Shown here piece after piece: positions 20,532 to 27,706 of a stretch of 64,000 bases of DNA (the stretch's first letter is position 1; every line of letters begins with the position of its first letter). Origin of the DNA: Nostoc sp. TCL26-01 (GTDB lineage: Bacteria > Cyanobacteriota > Cyanobacteriia > Cyanobacteriales > Nostocaceae); the NCBI RefSeq assembly GCF_013393945.1, contig NZ_CP040297.1, forward strand, positions 2,000,804 to 2,064,803. The letters are read 5' to 3'. A model generated the notes under the pieces. That model saw only the letters and a program-made list of their open reading frames with translations. It did not search any database and was not told where the DNA came from. The position numbers were made by a program, and so were the translations under genes.

Positions 20532-21206
20532 ATGAATTGGCTAACTACTACAATTATTATTGGCATCTCTACAGCTTTTGCCACTACTTTTGATGACAAC
20601 TTATATTTGACTGCTTTTTTTGGCAAAGTCAATCGTCACTTTCGTCCCATGAATGTGATTCTGGGTGAGTTTATTGGATTCACTGCATTAGTAGTTGCTA
20701 GCCTGCCTGGTTTTTTAGGTGGGTTAATATTACCGACTGCTTGGGTGGGGTTGCTAGGTTTTCTACCTATCGCTATTGGGATCAATCATCTGCTGACACG
20801 AGAACAAGAAGAAGATACAGTACAAGCGGTAACAGTAGACTTTCCTGGTTCTCAGACATCTTATCGCCATCGTAAATCTTTGTGGGCAACTCTACGCGAT
20901 CCACAAACTTACCGTGTATCCGCCGTTACTATTGCCAATGGTGGTAATAATATTGGGATTTATGTACCATTGTTTGCTAGTAGCAATCTCCCAAGTTTGG
21001 GTGTAATTTTGTGTGTCTGCTATTTGACAGTGGGTGTATGGTGCTTCATGTCATACAATATGACTCGAAATCCTCTGATGGCTCCCGTTTTAGCACGCTA
21101 TGGTCGTAAAGTCTTTCCCTTAGTTTTAATTTGGTTGGGATGCTCCATACTGATTAAGAGTGAATCTTATCAACTTTTACGAGCGATCGCCATGTTTTCT
21201 CGTTAG
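20532..21206 (+). CDS. CadD-family cadmium resistance transporter
   Basis: The 224-residue membrane protein has five or six hydrophobic segments and the CadD-family opening TAFATTFDDNLYLTAFFGK, then LGEFIGFTALVVASLPGFLG. Members are predicted heavy-metal or cation exporters in the plasma membrane. A central hydrophilic loop (residues about 88-120) separates two halves, and NGGNNIGIYVPLFAS marks the second half. The AAGGTACCTT palindrome 90 bp upstream could bind a metal regulator, but no regulator gene is adjacent. The metal specificity is not deducible. Confidence 0.85.
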   Translation: MNWLTTTIIIGISTAFATTFDDNLYLTAFFGKVNRHFRPMNVILGEFIGFTALVVASLPGFLGGLILPTAWVGLLGFLPIAIGINHLLTREQEEDTVQAVTVDFPGSQTSYRHRKSLWATLRDPQTYRVSAVTIANGGNNIGIYVPLFASSNLPSLGVILCVCYLTVGVWCFMSYNMTRNPLMAPVLARYGRKVFPLVLIWLGCSILIKSESYQLLRAIAMFSR

Positions 21207-21391
21207 TTTTCAGAACCACTACACAGAATTTTACTACTGATGATGACTGCATTATTTATTTACCCTGTTGACTCTGTGAATAGTCAACAGAGTGCAGTTG
21301 TTTGTTGTTACTAGTATAAAATGATGCGGTGTAAAGGTGCGATCGCTTGCGGCTTTCGGGTATCATAACTACAAAGTATATATTTAAGTCA

Positions 21392-21865
21392 ATGGCTGAA
21401 ACTGGCAGAATCAGGGTTGCTAAAGATAAAGCAGATTTAGTGAAAGCGTTAACCTCTTCCGATGGTGGTACAGGCCCTTTTCAAACCTTCGCTGATGTGA
21501 TTGTATTTGCCGCAGCTTTAGGCGCAAAGCATAAAAAGCGTGTATCTTTGGGGGAAATTTCTAAACGAGAACCATCGCCAATCAGGCTAGAATATTTTGC
21601 TTCAGTAGGAAATGATGTTGTGATTAAATTATTAGGAATGACAGAAACTCAGGATATCAATATCTTATCTATTTATGAAGAAGAATATGAAACTTTACGT
21701 AACCAAGTTTTTGAAGAATATGCTAATGGAGGGCTAGAGATATTACAAAATGAATTACGTGGAGCCGTTGATTATTTAGAGCGAATTTTATTATTTCTTA
21801 GTTATGAACGAACTCACAAAGATGAAAAAGAAGAGGAATTTGATCTCACAAAATTCCTCTCTTAG
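21392..21865 (+). CDS. Dnd system-associated protein 4
   Basis: The protein (157 residues from the ATG at 21392, MAETGRIRVAKDKADLVKAL) resembles the small family found beside DNA phosphorothioation genes (dnd-associated protein 4). Features are GPFQTFADVIVFAAALGAKH near residues 30-50 and an acidic, charged C-terminus. I chose 21392 because the upstream 15 codons (RLSGIITTKYIFKS) are unlike the family. Its biochemical role is unknown. It converges on the broken dndB and marks the left edge of the Dnd island. Confidence 0.75.
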   Translation: MAETGRIRVAKDKADLVKALTSSDGGTGPFQTFADVIVFAAALGAKHKKRVSLGEISKREPSPIRLEYFASVGNDVVIKLLGMTETQDINILSIYEEEYETLRNQVFEEYANGGLEILQNELRGAVDYLERILLFLSYERTHKDEKEEEFDLTKFLS

Positions 21866-21893
21866 AATTAGACTATTTTTAATAGGAGTATTT

Positions 21894-22618
21894 TTATACC
21901 CATCCTAATTTATCTTTTACTCTTCTCACTCCATCAATCACTGCATTTGCACCAGTAGAAAGTTTGTAAGGCTTATTCGGATTTTTAGGATTCTGGTCTA
22001 ACCTAATTAAATTATTTACCCATATTTCGTTATTTTTAGTCCAACCTATCTGTGCGAGTTGAGAAATTTTTGCTTCATCAAAATAATTTCTATTTTTGTC
22101 ATAAGTAAAGTGAAGCAAACGACCCAGAACTTCGAGTCCAACACTTACACCTAATAGACATTCATCTTTAAATCTCTTTAACTCGCTAGAAGTTAAAGTA
22201 TTTACATCTGCTTCAGAAATATACCTTGTATCATTGCACTCAAAGAAAAACTTATTGAGACAATTAGCTAAAGCATTAGATAAAATTTCTACATCATTGT
22301 CTTGAAGTTCAGAATTTTGTTCTTTTGGACTTGCTCTATAATATAGTTTTTGATGTCATCAGCATGGCCTGGAATTTCTGGACGTTGTTTACCTGATTCG
22401 GGATCATCGTCAGTAGCAGGTTTTGCTACTAAAAGCGCTGGAAAATCGCCAGCAGGTACATTTATTTGTAACATAGTACGCTTGCCCTGCCTAAAAATTA
22501 GCGCTGGATAGCAGCGCTCACGATGATATTTAGAAAAAACAGGTTCAAGAGAAGCAGTAAATCCACCTTGAATTTCTGGTGAAACGGTATTAGCACTATC
22601 CTGATTTACGTTAACCAT
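21894..22618 (-). pseudogene. dndB: Broken dndB (internal deletion plus frame change)
   Basis: Two frames hold the two ends of one DndB-like protein. The N-terminal part (22618 down to about 22310) reads RCYPALIFRQGKRTMLQINV, PAGDFPALLVAKP, RPEIPGHADDIKNYIIEQVQ, then meets a stop at 22289. The C-terminal part lies in another frame, open from about 22353 to 21894, with ELQDNDVEILSNALANCLNK, GVSVGLEVLGRLLHFTYDKN and a GWTKNNEIWVNNLIRLD end. That frame has no ATG or GTG start. The middle of the protein, including the DGQHR motif, is missing. DndB is known as a transcriptional repressor of dnd genes in Streptomyces. The family assignment is from memory of the motifs; an alignment would settle it. 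Confidence 0.75.
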
Positions 22619-22725
22619 AAAAGCGTCTGTATAATTTAAGCCAAGTATTTATTATACTATGCTGTTTTTAAGCGGTTTGTAATCAGTGAAAACCCTAATG
22701 AAATTTTCTTGTTAGAGTCTGTAAC

Positions 22726-24324
22726 TCATATCAGCAGTGGAAGCCCTACAACTTTTGCATCGACAAATTCACCATCAAAGCTAATTGTTTTATTTTCCAC
22801 AGTTCTAGCATTAGCTAAAGCCTTACGAAGTTCAGCACGTTCCATTGAATCTTCAATCCCACCTAAAATATAAATTAATAACTTTGCTGCCAAATCCTTT
22901 CCAGAAACCTGCACTCGCTTTTTATTAGGGTCATACAAAACCCCATACCAAAGAGATTGAGGATATTCCATACCAGTAAAACCGCCTTGTTGGTCAAACT
23001 TTCGCAACTTTTTAAAAACACTGGTGATCGAAAAACCTTTTTTAAATACTAAAAATCCTAAAGCTTGTGCTAAAGCAACTTGGGCTACAGGACGGAAAAG
23101 TATATTTGCTTCACCGCCTCCCTTTTCAAAACTAAATCTTCGCAAAACAGGGGTATCTTCATGTTCTAAAATTTTATAACTAGGCAAATTAGCCAAATTA
23201 TCAAAAAGCTTTTTAAATTCCTCAATTCCCTGCTCAATTTCTTCATCTTCTGGACGCATAGGAATTAAACCTTTTTCCAATGGTTTCCAGTGTGGGAATT
23301 TTTGACCTAAATATCGCTCAGACATATCTTGTAGCGCTTGCAGTGTCGTCAAAACTGTAGAGTTTGCCGCGACAGTTGCACTGTTCCAATTAACACGCGG
23401 GTTACGATTTGCACGCTGTTCCAAAAGTGGATGAGTCACAGCAATTTTTCTAGCTACAATCGCAAAACCATCATCTTCATTTAACTGTGCTAACTGACCT
23501 TTAGTTAAAGGTGCAGCCATCAAGTTGACATGGACAAAAATCGACCTGACTCTTCTTCTAGCTTGGTTGCGAGTCTCCCCAGCGTTCACTGCACAAATAA
23601 ACTCAATACCAATTTTTTCTTTAGGTAAGCTTTGTAAATAAGTAGGATCTACTTGATATTGCTCTAATAAATCTGACATCGTAATAAAACTATCATCAGC
23701 AGTTTTATCTTTTTTGTATCGCTGGAGTTTACCAGTTTTAATTAACTCCATTAAACCTTGAACTCCCATCAGCCGATGTTGACCATCTAGGGCATAAATG
23801 GTGACATTTTCTTCAGAAATATTGAGTAAGCCGACCTTACCATCTTTATCTAGAGGTGTAAAATCTGTAGTAGATTTTGTGGCGCGTTCTTCACTATCCC
23901 ACTCAGATGCTTTAGGGTTATCCACCCAAGGTTGGTTAATTACTACTAGCACTGCTGGAAACTTATGATTTTTTCTCGCAGCTAAATACTGAACCAAGGG
24001 TGCTTGACGCGACCAGTCAACAGGACGTTGTTGAATTTCATCGATACTATCCGCATCAATTTCGATGTTACCAGTCTCAGGATTGTACTTTTTTTGTAGC
24101 AGAGGTAAACCAGAAGCAAAATGAACTCGGCCTGCAAACCATTCTAAGGTGACAGAACCTACATAAGCTTCACTTCCACCCATCTCAGTTTTTTGTACAA
24201 GAATTTGGTCTTTCTTTTCTAAAAATTTCTCTAAAAGTAAAGCTAGTACCTCTTTTTCCGTGTTTTCTCTCTCTAGGTACTCTCTAGCAATATCAGCAGT
24301 TGGTCCAGATGAAATGTCTCTCAT
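22726..24324 (-). CDS. DGQHR-domain protein of the Dnd island (DndB-like)
   Basis: The 532-residue protein has the defining DGQHR motif at residues 180-184 in YALDGQHRLMGVQGLMEL, in a ParB/sulfiredoxin-like fold, followed by FVHVNLMAAPLTKGQLAQLN. DGQHR proteins accompany dnd clusters, and canonical DndB regulates them. This one is longer than DndB (about 350-380 residues) and has an extra C-terminal domain (residues about 330-532). It is divergent from dndC across a 154-bp spacer, so both may share control. Whether it regulates transcription or acts in modification is open. Confidence 0.8.
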   Translation of the reverse strand: MRDISSGPTADIAREYLERENTEKEVLALLLEKFLEKKDQILVQKTEMGGSEAYVGSVTLEWFAGRVHFASGLPLLQKKYNPETGNIEIDADSIDEIQQRPVDWSRQAPLVQYLAARKNHKFPAVLVVINQPWVDNPKASEWDSEERATKSTTDFTPLDKDGKVGLLNISEENVTIYALDGQHRLMGVQGLMELIKTGKLQRYKKDKTADDSFITMSDLLEQYQVDPTYLQSLPKEKIGIEFICAVNAGETRNQARRRVRSIFVHVNLMAAPLTKGQLAQLNEDDGFAIVARKIAVTHPLLEQRANRNPRVNWNSATVAANSTVLTTLQALQDMSERYLGQKFPHWKPLEKGLIPMRPEDEEIEQGIEEFKKLFDNLANLPSYKILEHEDTPVLRRFSFEKGGGEANILFRPVAQVALAQALGFLVFKKGFSITSVFKKLRKFDQQGGFTGMEYPQSLWYGVLYDPNKKRVQVSGKDLAAKLLIYILGGIEDSMERAELRKALANARTVENKTISFDGEFVDAKVVGLPLLI

Positions 24325-24478
24325 ATTAATTTTTAAAAACTTGGTCTTGTAAGGTAGCTATATTATCCAAAAAGTTAGATACTAATAAATCAGTTTTTAA
24401 AAACTTTTTGGGAACCCTCGCATTCCATACGCTGAGGTAAAAAAGCCGTAACGCCCAAATGTCCAGAGGTAAGAAGCA

Positions 24479-26146
24479 ATGACTGAAGCACAACAACCAG
24501 AAAATAAAGGTCAGCAGACACGTACTGTAGCAGAGTTGGTAGAGTATATCCAAGTTCTTACCACTGAAATTCAAGAATTGTATTGTTTAGATGCAATACC
24601 CTGGGTTGTTGGTTATTCCGGTGGTAAGGATAGCACGGCGACTTTACAGCTGATCTGGAATGCGATCGCTGGACTCTCACCAGAAAAACGGACTAAAACA
24701 ATCTACGTCATTACTACAGACACACTGGTAGAAAATCCTATTGTTGCAGCTTGGGTGCGAAATTCTCTACAACAAATGAAATTAGAAGCCCAAGCGCAAG
24801 GATTACCATTTGAACCTCATTTATTACAGCCAGATTTTAAAGAAACATTTTGGGTGGGTTTGATAGGGAAAGGTTATCCAGCACCAAGAGGTAAATTCCG
24901 TTGGTGTACAGAACGTCTGAAAATTAATCCCTCGAATCGCTTTATACGTGATGTAATTCGAGCTAGTGGAGAAGCTATTGTTGTGCTGGGAACTCGCAAA
25001 GCAGAAAGCACAAGACGCGCTAGCAGAATGAAAAAATTAGAAGCTATGCGGGTACGCGATCGCCTAAGTCCTAACATGAATTTGCCAAACTCTCTAGTTT
25101 ACAGCCCTATTGAAGACTGGCAAAATGATGAAGTTTGGATTTATTTAATGCAGTGGGAAAATCCTTGGGGATATAGCAATAAAGATTTATTTGCTATTTA
25201 TCGGGGTGCTTCTGCTGATAATGAATGTCCCTTAGTAGTTGATACTTCTACTCCAAGCTGTGGTAGCTCTCGTTTTGGATGCTGGGTTTGTACCCTAGTC
25301 AGCCAGGATAAATCTCTAGCAGCTATGATTCAAAATGATGAAGAAAAAGAGTGGATGCAACCTCTACTTGATTTTCGGAAGGAATTAGATGCAGAAGAAA
25401 CACGCGATCGCCGTGATTTTCGCCGCAGAAATGGAGATGTTCAACTGTATGAACGTAACTTAGAGAGTGAAATATCTATTGAACCAATTCCTGGCCCCTA
25501 TCTTAAAGAAGCGCGGGAAGATTGGCTGAGAAAATTACTGAGAGTCGAAAAACAAATCCGCCAAACAGCACCAGAAAATATGCGCGATATTACTCTGATT
25601 TCTACAGAAGAACTTAGCGAAATTCGCCGCATCTGGCTAGAAGAAAGACATGAGTTTGATGACAGCTTACCACGCATTTATCAAGAAGTAACTGGTGAAA
25701 AATTTAAAGACCCGCGTCCCGGTGCAGACCTTAATTTGTTGGGTAGCGATGAATGGGCTGTGTTAGAAGAAATCTGTGCTGATGATAATATGCACTTGGA
25801 ACTTGTGTCAAAACTTTTAAGCACAGAATGGCAATTTCGTAAGAAAACAAAGCGTGTAGGAATCTACGACACCTTAGAAAAATGTTTTAATACTAGTTCC
25901 CGTTCTGCTGAAGAAGCAATTAAAAATGCTCATTTAAAACGTGATTTAAGAGAAGCTGTTAGTCAAGGTGATATTACAACAGTTAGAGAAAAAGTTAGAC
26001 AGCTAACTTTAGCAGATTTTGTTGTCCCAGAGGAACAAATAAGTACACCTAATACACAAATTGATACAAAAAATACTACAAAATCTGATGACAATGCAAA
26101 GACGTGGGCAAATGTGAAATTTAAAAATAAACAGACAAAGCTTTAA
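24479..26146 (+). CDS. dndC: DNA phosphorothioation sulfurtransferase DndC
   Basis: DndC is an ATP pyrophosphatase/PAPS-reductase-like enzyme that activates the DNA backbone for sulfur incorporation. The PP-loop YSGGKDST is at residues 46-53. Four cysteines suited to the [4Fe-4S] cluster are Cys143 (FRWCTERLK) and Cys261, Cys268, Cys271 (CGSSRFGCWVC). The R-rich C-terminal half contains EEWMQPLLDF-like segments and DPRPGADLNLLGSDEWAVLE. At 555 residues it is slightly longer than E. coli-type DndC. It converges tail to tail with the XRE gene, overlapping by 4 bp. Confidence 0.95.
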   Translation: MTEAQQPENKGQQTRTVAELVEYIQVLTTEIQELYCLDAIPWVVGYSGGKDSTATLQLIWNAIAGLSPEKRTKTIYVITTDTLVENPIVAAWVRNSLQQMKLEAQAQGLPFEPHLLQPDFKETFWVGLIGKGYPAPRGKFRWCTERLKINPSNRFIRDVIRASGEAIVVLGTRKAESTRRASRMKKLEAMRVRDRLSPNMNLPNSLVYSPIEDWQNDEVWIYLMQWENPWGYSNKDLFAIYRGASADNECPLVVDTSTPSCGSSRFGCWVCTLVSQDKSLAAMIQNDEEKEWMQPLLDFRKELDAEETRDRRDFRRRNGDVQLYERNLESEISIEPIPGPYLKEAREDWLRKLLRVEKQIRQTAPENMRDITLISTEELSEIRRIWLEERHEFDDSLPRIYQEVTGEKFKDPRPGADLNLLGSDEWAVLEEICADDNMHLELVSKLLSTEWQFRKKTKRVGIYDTLEKCFNTSSRSAEEAIKNAHLKRDLREAVSQGDITTVREKVRQLTLADFVVPEEQISTPNTQIDTKNTTKSDDNAKTWANVKFKNKQTKL

Positions 26147-26388
26147 GCTTGCTCATTATCATCTTTGGCATCTCCTAAGTACAACCTGATAAACTCCTCT
26201 GCTGCTGCGGGATTAATTTTCTTGAGTGCATCACGAATTTCTAACAGTGTATCAGCAACAGGATCTCTAATTTCATTCACCCAACGGTGAACGTTTGGCC
26301 GTCCTGTTCCCATTGTCACTGCTAACTTGTTTTGGCTAATGCCGTAGATTTCTAACACTTGTTTGAGTGCTTTTCCTGCTTTTCCCAT
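26143..26388 (-). CDS. Small XRE-family helix-turn-helix regulator
   Basis: The 81-residue protein is almost entirely an HTH_3 domain: KALKQVLEIYGISQNKLAVT then GTGRPNVHRWVNEIRDPVAD. It would bind DNA as a dimer. The divergent spacer (26389-26509) holds two strong GTTRCC-N4-GGTAAC dyads, likely its own operators. Its position between dndC and dndD suggests control of the neighbouring small gene, itself, or the island. Confidence 0.88.
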   Translation of the reverse strand: MGKAGKALKQVLEIYGISQNKLAVTMGTGRPNVHRWVNEIRDPVADTLLEIRDALKKINPAAAEEFIRLYLGDAKDDNEQA

Positions 26389-26425
26389 GCCTTTGATTGT
26401 GTCAAAGGCTTATAACAGAGTAAAT

Positions 26426-26441
26426 GTTACCCATCGGTAAC
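26426..26441. promoter_or_regulatory. Operator dyad 1 for the XRE regulator (predicted)
   Basis: A perfect inverted repeat GTTACC-CATC-GGTAAC lies 38 bp upstream of the XRE start codon and is repeated in related form 36 bp further on (centre to centre). Two copies of the same dyad in a divergent spacer beside an HTH gene are typical of an autoregulated operator. Binding is predicted, not shown. Confidence 0.65.
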
Positions 26442-26456
26442 TAAAGGTGTAAGATA

Positions 26457-26482
26457 GTGTTGTTGCCAATAGGTAACAACAC
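26457..26482. promoter_or_regulatory. Operator dyad 2 for the XRE regulator (predicted)
   Basis: The arms GTGTTGTTGCC and GGTAACAACAC are 11 bp each with one mismatch, separated by AATA. The inner halves match dyad 1. The site sits 28 bp before the start of the plus-strand gene at 26510 and would overlap its promoter. Confidence 0.65.
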
Positions 26483-26509
26483 AGATTACCAACAAACAGG
26501 TAGATTTCA

Positions 26510-26776
26510 ATGAGTACAAGCTTTTTAGCAGAGAATTCTCAAACAACCGCACTGCTTGTTTCCAGCAAAGATTCCAGAGAAACAACGCCAGATAGAGAGT
26601 CTGTGAAAGTAGTAATTTATGGTTCCAAAAGAGGAGTTAACAATACAATTCTCACTTTATACAAACTTGGTTTTGCCGAAGTTAATGAATGGAGTCCTTT
26701 ATTACCTAGTTCTAACCGTGGTGAAGTTATGAGTATTTTGATTCGTCATATTTCAACAAATATACCGGGCGATTAG
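26510..26776 (+). CDS. Hypothetical cyanobacterial protein, 88 residues
   Basis: The core KVVIYGSKRGVNNTILTLYK...LGFAEVNEWSPLLPSSNRGE resembles a short conserved protein seen in Nostocales; I know no function. It is divergent from the XRE gene and shares the operator-bearing spacer, so the two may form a regulated pair. The last codons (PGD and stop) lie inside the first REP-like repeat, so the original C-terminus may have been replaced when the repeat arrived. Confidence 0.65.
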   Translation: MSTSFLAENSQTTALLVSSKDSRETTPDRESVKVVIYGSKRGVNNTILTLYKLGFAEVNEWSPLLPSSNRGEVMSILIRHISTNIPGD

Positions 26777-26824
26777 AAATCGCGGCTACACAGGCAAAAC
26801 CCGCCTGCGCGGGTTGAAGATAAA
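26768..26824 (+). repeat. REP-like palindromic repeat, copy A
   Basis: This 57-bp unit contains two hairpins: GCGATT-AGA-AATCGC and ACCCGCCTGCGCGGGT. Copy B 22 bp later is identical. It supplies the stop codon of the 26510 gene. Its association with the Y1 transposase gene 115 bp downstream fits the REP/RAYT arrangement. Confidence 0.85.
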
Positions 26825-26846
26825 ATCGATGGACAATTAATATTCT

Positions 26847-26903
26847 GGCGATTAGAAATCGCGGCTACACAGGCAAAACCCGCCTGCGCGGGTTGAAGAT
26901 AAA
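26847..26903 (+). repeat. REP-like palindromic repeat, copy B
   Basis: This is a 57-bp exact direct copy of copy A, ending 35 bp before the transposase start. Between A and B lies a 22-bp spacer with ATCGATGGAC. Confidence 0.85.
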
Positions 26904-26938
26904 TGAGTTGAAAACTCATCTTGAGAGATTGAAGAGAA

Positions 26939-27388
26939 ATGAGAGCAAATTTCACGCAACTTTATTTACATTATGTCTGGGCAACTTGGGATAGATTACC
27001 TCTTATCACACCTGAGATTCAAAGGTTAGTTTATGCAGCAATTATTCGAGAATGTGAACAGTTAAAATGTACTGTTATTGCGATTGGTGGCATTGAAGAT
27101 CATATTCATCTATTAATAGGTTTTCCGGTAACTGTTAGCGTGTCTGATTTAATTAAGCAGATTAAGGGCAGTTCTTCTCACTTTATAAACAATGAAGTTA
27201 AAACTAGTGATTTTTTTAAATGGCAAGGTAGTTATGCGGCTTTTACAGTTAGTTATGATGCGATTGATAATGTTGCTCACTATATCAGGAATCAGGCTAT
27301 TCATCATCAACAAAAATCTGTTATTTCTACATGGGAATTAAATTTACCTGACACCAACGTAAAGGCGAATAAAATTCACCCGGAATGA
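26939..27388 (+). CDS. REP-associated tyrosine transposase (Y1, IS200/IS605-like)
   Basis: The 149-residue protein is a single-strand-DNA HUH endonuclease. The HUH motif is HIH (His55 and His57 in IEDHIHLLIGF), and the catalytic tyrosine is probably Tyr115 in NVAHYIRNQAIHHQ. The length and the YAAFTVSYD segment are typical of Y1_Tnp proteins. It is flanked by direct REP-like repeats upstream and by a partial and an inverted copy downstream, so it is probably a RAYT rather than an autonomous IS200. It sits between dndC and dndD and splits the expected operon. Confidence 0.88.
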   Translation: MRANFTQLYLHYVWATWDRLPLITPEIQRLVYAAIIRECEQLKCTVIAIGGIEDHIHLLIGFPVTVSVSDLIKQIKGSSSHFINNEVKTSDFFKWQGSYAAFTVSYDAIDNVAHYIRNQAIHHQQKSVISTWELNLPDTNVKANKIHPE

Positions 27389-27420
27389 TTGCCCATACTC
27401 ACATCTTACACCTAGCCCTA

Positions 27421-27435
27421 GCGATTAGAAATCGC
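27421..27435 (+). repeat. REP-like hairpin, partial copy D
   Basis: Only the first hairpin of the repeat (GCGATT-AGA-AATCGC) is present, 33 bp after the transposase stop, and the rest differs from copies A and B. Confidence 0.7.
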
Positions 27436-27574
27436 ACGCCACTTGCGACAATGGGGGGAACTCCCACAACGCAGTGTCTTCACAACGCAGTGGCTTGGCT
27501 ATACAAACGTACCGCTAAGGCGGAACCCGGAGGGTAGGCCGTCTACGCGGACTAACACAAAATCAAGGGTTTGA

Positions 27575-27622
27575 AACCCGCGCAGGCGGGTTTTGCCTGT
27601 GTAGCCGCGACTTCCAGTCGCC
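27575..27622 (-). repeat. REP-like palindromic repeat, inverted copy C
   Basis: This copy is inverted relative to A and B. Its small hairpin reads GCGACT-GGA-AGTCGC on the minus strand, so a T-A pair of copies A/B is replaced by a C-G pair with the stem kept. The second hairpin (CCCGCGCAGGCGGG) is unchanged. Confidence 0.82.
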
Positions 27623-27706
27623 TAGTGCAACATATGAGCCTCCCACTTCCAAAATGTGCAAGTTAGAAGTATACCTTTTGCCCCCATATTTTATCTATAA
27701 AGACAA

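Larger units (their letters stand above)
27389..27706. other. Repeat-rich spacer between the RAYT gene and dndD
   Basis: No gene is seen. It holds a partial REP hairpin (27421-27435), an inverted REP-like copy (27575-27622), and palindromic CCACAACGCAGTG/CACAACGCAGTGG and CGTACCGCTAAGGCGG sequences common in Nostoc spacers. The dndD promoter must lie here or upstream. Confidence 0.6.
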
